Below, in pieces: positions 3,888 to 5,226 of a stretch of DNA of 5,226 nt (the first letter of the stretch is position 1; the number at the start of each line of letters is the position of its first letter). The notes beneath the pieces are model-generated. The model saw nothing but the letters and a program-made list of their open reading frames with translations. It did not search any database and was not told where the DNA came from. Source of the stretch: an uncultured Dialister sp. Its GTDB lineage: Bacteria; Bacillota; Negativicutes; Veillonellales; Dialisteraceae. The stretch covers positions 1 to 5,226 of the forward strand of contig CAKPUX010000084.1 in the NCBI GenBank assembly GCA_934193095.1, read 5' to 3'. The position numbers were made by a program, and so were the translations under genes.

Positions 3888-5226
3888 TTATTTCTTCTGT
3901 GCGTCTTTTTCTGTTGCTTCTTTCTCTTTCGTCTGCGCTGCGCGGAGATCAGCGATTGCAGCCTTCAGCTCTTTTACTTCCTGACTAAGAGCACTGATCT
4001 TTTTCTCCATAGCAGCTTTGGAAGCCGGTGCATGGTTGCTCTGACCGAGTTTCAGGCTTACGCCTGCATTCACCATATTTTCTCCATTGCCGAAGCTGCC
4101 ACCGACAGAGAACATCGTGTCTTCATTCGGGCGATAGTATGCACCGAGCGCCACCGCACTTGCACCACTGTAGTTGCCATAGCCTGCTGCAAAGTCCCAC
4201 TTATCCTCCGGGTCGAAACCGAGCGGCTGGAGTGCGGCGAGAGCAGCTGCCCCTGCACCGACCTTGTCCACACGATTGTCCAGCTTATTGATTGAATTAC
4301 CAAGAAGCGAAATATTGCTAGCATTCTCCTCTACCCGCTGATTTGTCGCATACAGCTGTCCGCCATTCACGGCATCCTTGGAGTCTTTTTCAATCTTTCC
4401 GTCTTTTACATTCGTGATGGTCTTACCATTGGCATTCAAGCCAGCATCGCTCACATAGGTCTTGCCGCCGACGTTTACACTATCCACTGTAATATCTTTT
4501 GCCATACCTACGGTATATTTTTTGCCGCCATCTGTATTGGTGCTTTCCGTCACAGTGATGTTATTGCCTGCTTCAACGGTGGTATGCTTCTTAGCAAGAT
4601 TCTCTACATCCGTGACTCGGGTATTCAACGTGCCAATGTCTGCCTTGTTCTGGGCAATGTCTGTCTTGTTCTGGGTGATATCTGCCTTGTTCTGGGCAAT
4701 ATCTGCCTTGTTCTGGGCAATATCTGCCTTGTTCTGGGCAATATCTGCCTTGTTCTGGGCAATATCTGCCTTGTTCTGAGCAATATCTGCCTTGTTCTGA
4801 GCGATATCTGCCTTGTTCTGAGCCACATTGTCATTGGTCTGCTTCAACTGGCTGCCATTTACCGCATCAGTAGAGTCAGCGGTGATTGCACCTGCTGCTA
4901 CGCCGGCAATGTTGCCGTTTTCATCGATACTTACCTTACCAAGTTTAGCGGATTTCGGAGTGATTTGGCTGTAGCTGCCGCTTGCATCGCCTACGAGCAG
5001 CTCGCCATCAAGCAGTTTGGAATGACCGGTGTATACGCCGTTTTTCAGAACTACGTTGCCGATTTCGCCTTCGGTTGCGGTTACTTTGCCGTCTTTATCT
5101 ACAACCAATTTGCCGTTGGCAGCATAGAATGCGCCGTTGCTGTTTACGAAGAACGGCATGGTACCGTTTGGATTTGCAGTACCTACGGACAGGTTGTATT
5201 TTGAGTTCAGTGCATTGGTCTGGATG
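3888..5226 (-). CDS. YadA-like trimeric autotransporter adhesin, C-terminal part (start outside window)
   Basis: This is a type Vc secreted surface protein. Three chains build an outer membrane barrel, and the stalk and head are exposed for adhesion. The frame is open to the window edge, so the ATG at 5159 is internal; 445 residues are visible. Numbering from that Met: a beta-rich part with FYAANGKLVVDKDGKV (11-26) and KVSIDENGNIAGV (75-87); a YadA neck motif with TDAVNGSQL (97-105); nine coiled-coil heptads AQNKADI (113-175); a second stalk unit with VEAGNNITVTE, TVDSVNVGGKTYV and KDAVNGGQLYATN (ending about 273); the anchor helix INKLDNRVDKVGAGAAALAA (about 290-309); and four amphipathic strands (about 320-372) with FAAGYGNYSGASAVALGAYY. 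A 51-residue charged tail follows (373-423). The head, signal peptide and promoter are not visible, so ligand and specificity cannot be told. It stands alone upstream of a strong terminator. Confidence 0.95.
   Translation of the reverse strand, partial: IQTNALNSKYNLSVGTANPNGTMPFFVNSNGAFYAANGKLVVDKDGKVTATEGEIGNVVLKNGVYTGHSKLLDGELLVGDASGSYSQITPKSAKLGKVSIDENGNIAGVAAGAITADSTDAVNGSQLKQTNDNVAQNKADIAQNKADIAQNKADIAQNKADIAQNKADIAQNKADIAQNKADITQNKTDIAQNKADIGTLNTRVTDVENLAKKHTTVEAGNNITVTESTNTDGGKKYTVGMAKDITVDSVNVGGKTYVSDAGLNANGKTITNVKDGKIEKDSKDAVNGGQLYATNQRVEENASNISLLGNSINKLDNRVDKVGAGAAALAALQPLGFDPEDKWDFAAGYGNYSGASAVALGAYYRPNEDTMFSVGGSFGNGENMVNAGVSLKLGQSNHAPASKAAMEKKISALSQEVKELKAAIADLRAAQTKEKEATEKDAQKK
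4635..4823 (-). repeat. Nine 21-bp tandem repeats encoding AQNKADI heptads
   Basis: Nine uninterrupted 21-bp units encode seven copies of AQNKADI, then TQNKTDI, then AQNKADI. Three neighbouring units (4698-4760) are identical at the DNA level, as are two others (4761-4802). The most divergent unit (4656-4676) differs from the consensus at three positions. In coiled-coil register the isoleucine falls at position a and the asparagine at position d. The array forms part of the adhesin stalk, and such homogenised DNA is prone to copy-number change. Confidence 0.95.

Noticed and set aside
4635..4823. CRISPR-like array because of regular repeats
   Set aside because: The 21-bp units are directly contiguous without spacers and encode in-frame coiled-coil heptads of the adhesin.
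4584..5204. Repetitive frames LVLGNIC (plus strand) and RTRQILP (minus strand) across the adhesin repeat
   Set aside because: A 21-bp repeat has a length divisible by three, so other frames stay open and repetitive as well. Only the AQNKADI frame continues into the YadA neck and anchor.

Overview
The window looks like chromosomal DNA from a diderm Firmicute (class Negativicutes, for example a Selenomonas/Megasphaera/Dialister-type anaerobe). Two things suggest this. The cobalamin genes are of the anaerobic (CbiD-type) kind, each with a strong GGAGG-type ribosome binding site, as in Firmicutes. They sit next to a trimeric autotransporter adhesin, which needs an outer membrane. This assignment is inference; there is no rRNA or other marker gene here. 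All recognisable genes lie on the minus strand, so transcription runs from high to low coordinates.

Region A (5226 to 3888) is the 3' part of a YadA-like trimeric autotransporter adhesin whose start lies outside the window. In order it shows a beta-rich segment, a neck motif, nine 7-residue coiled-coil repeats encoded by a homogenised 21-bp tandem repeat, a second neck motif, a four-strand membrane anchor, and an unusual 51-residue charged tail after the anchor. A near-perfect 16-bp-stem terminator with a T tract (3811-3848) ends it.

Region B (3887 to 3550) contains no gene. It holds that terminator, an AT-rich promoter (extended -10 at 3739-3744), and a predicted leader of about 180 nt ahead of yajQ. 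The leader has inverted repeats and a run of seven degenerate heptamers (consensus TAGTGAC).

Region C (3549 to 3058) is a complete yajQ gene, a UPF0234/DUF520 nucleotide-binding protein.

Region D (3057 to 2930) is a 128-nt gap. It contains an open frame that reads like the tail of a protein and ends in an ATGA overlap with cbiD. It may be a small coupled gene, a leader peptide, or the remnant of a lost gene.

Region E (2930 to 1) is a tightly packed cobalamin block in the order cbiD-cbiE-cbiT-cbiF. The genes overlap or abut: cbiD and cbiE overlap by 16 nt, and cbiE's stop directly abuts cbiT's start. cbiF is cut by the window edge about 50 codons before its expected end. These enzymes act at steps of the oxygen-independent corrin ring pathway. 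CbiF methylates C11 of cobalt-precorrin-4, CbiD methylates C1 of cobalt-precorrin-5B, CbiT methylates C15 and decarboxylates cobalt-precorrin-6B, and CbiE methylates C5 of cobalt-precorrin-7. The remaining steps (CbiG, CbiJ, CbiC and others) are not visible and may lie beyond position 1.

I do not see a convincing new biological system. The most worthwhile leads are the orphan frame before cbiD, the post-barrel tail and asparagine-layered repeat of the adhesin, and the heptamer-rich yajQ leader.
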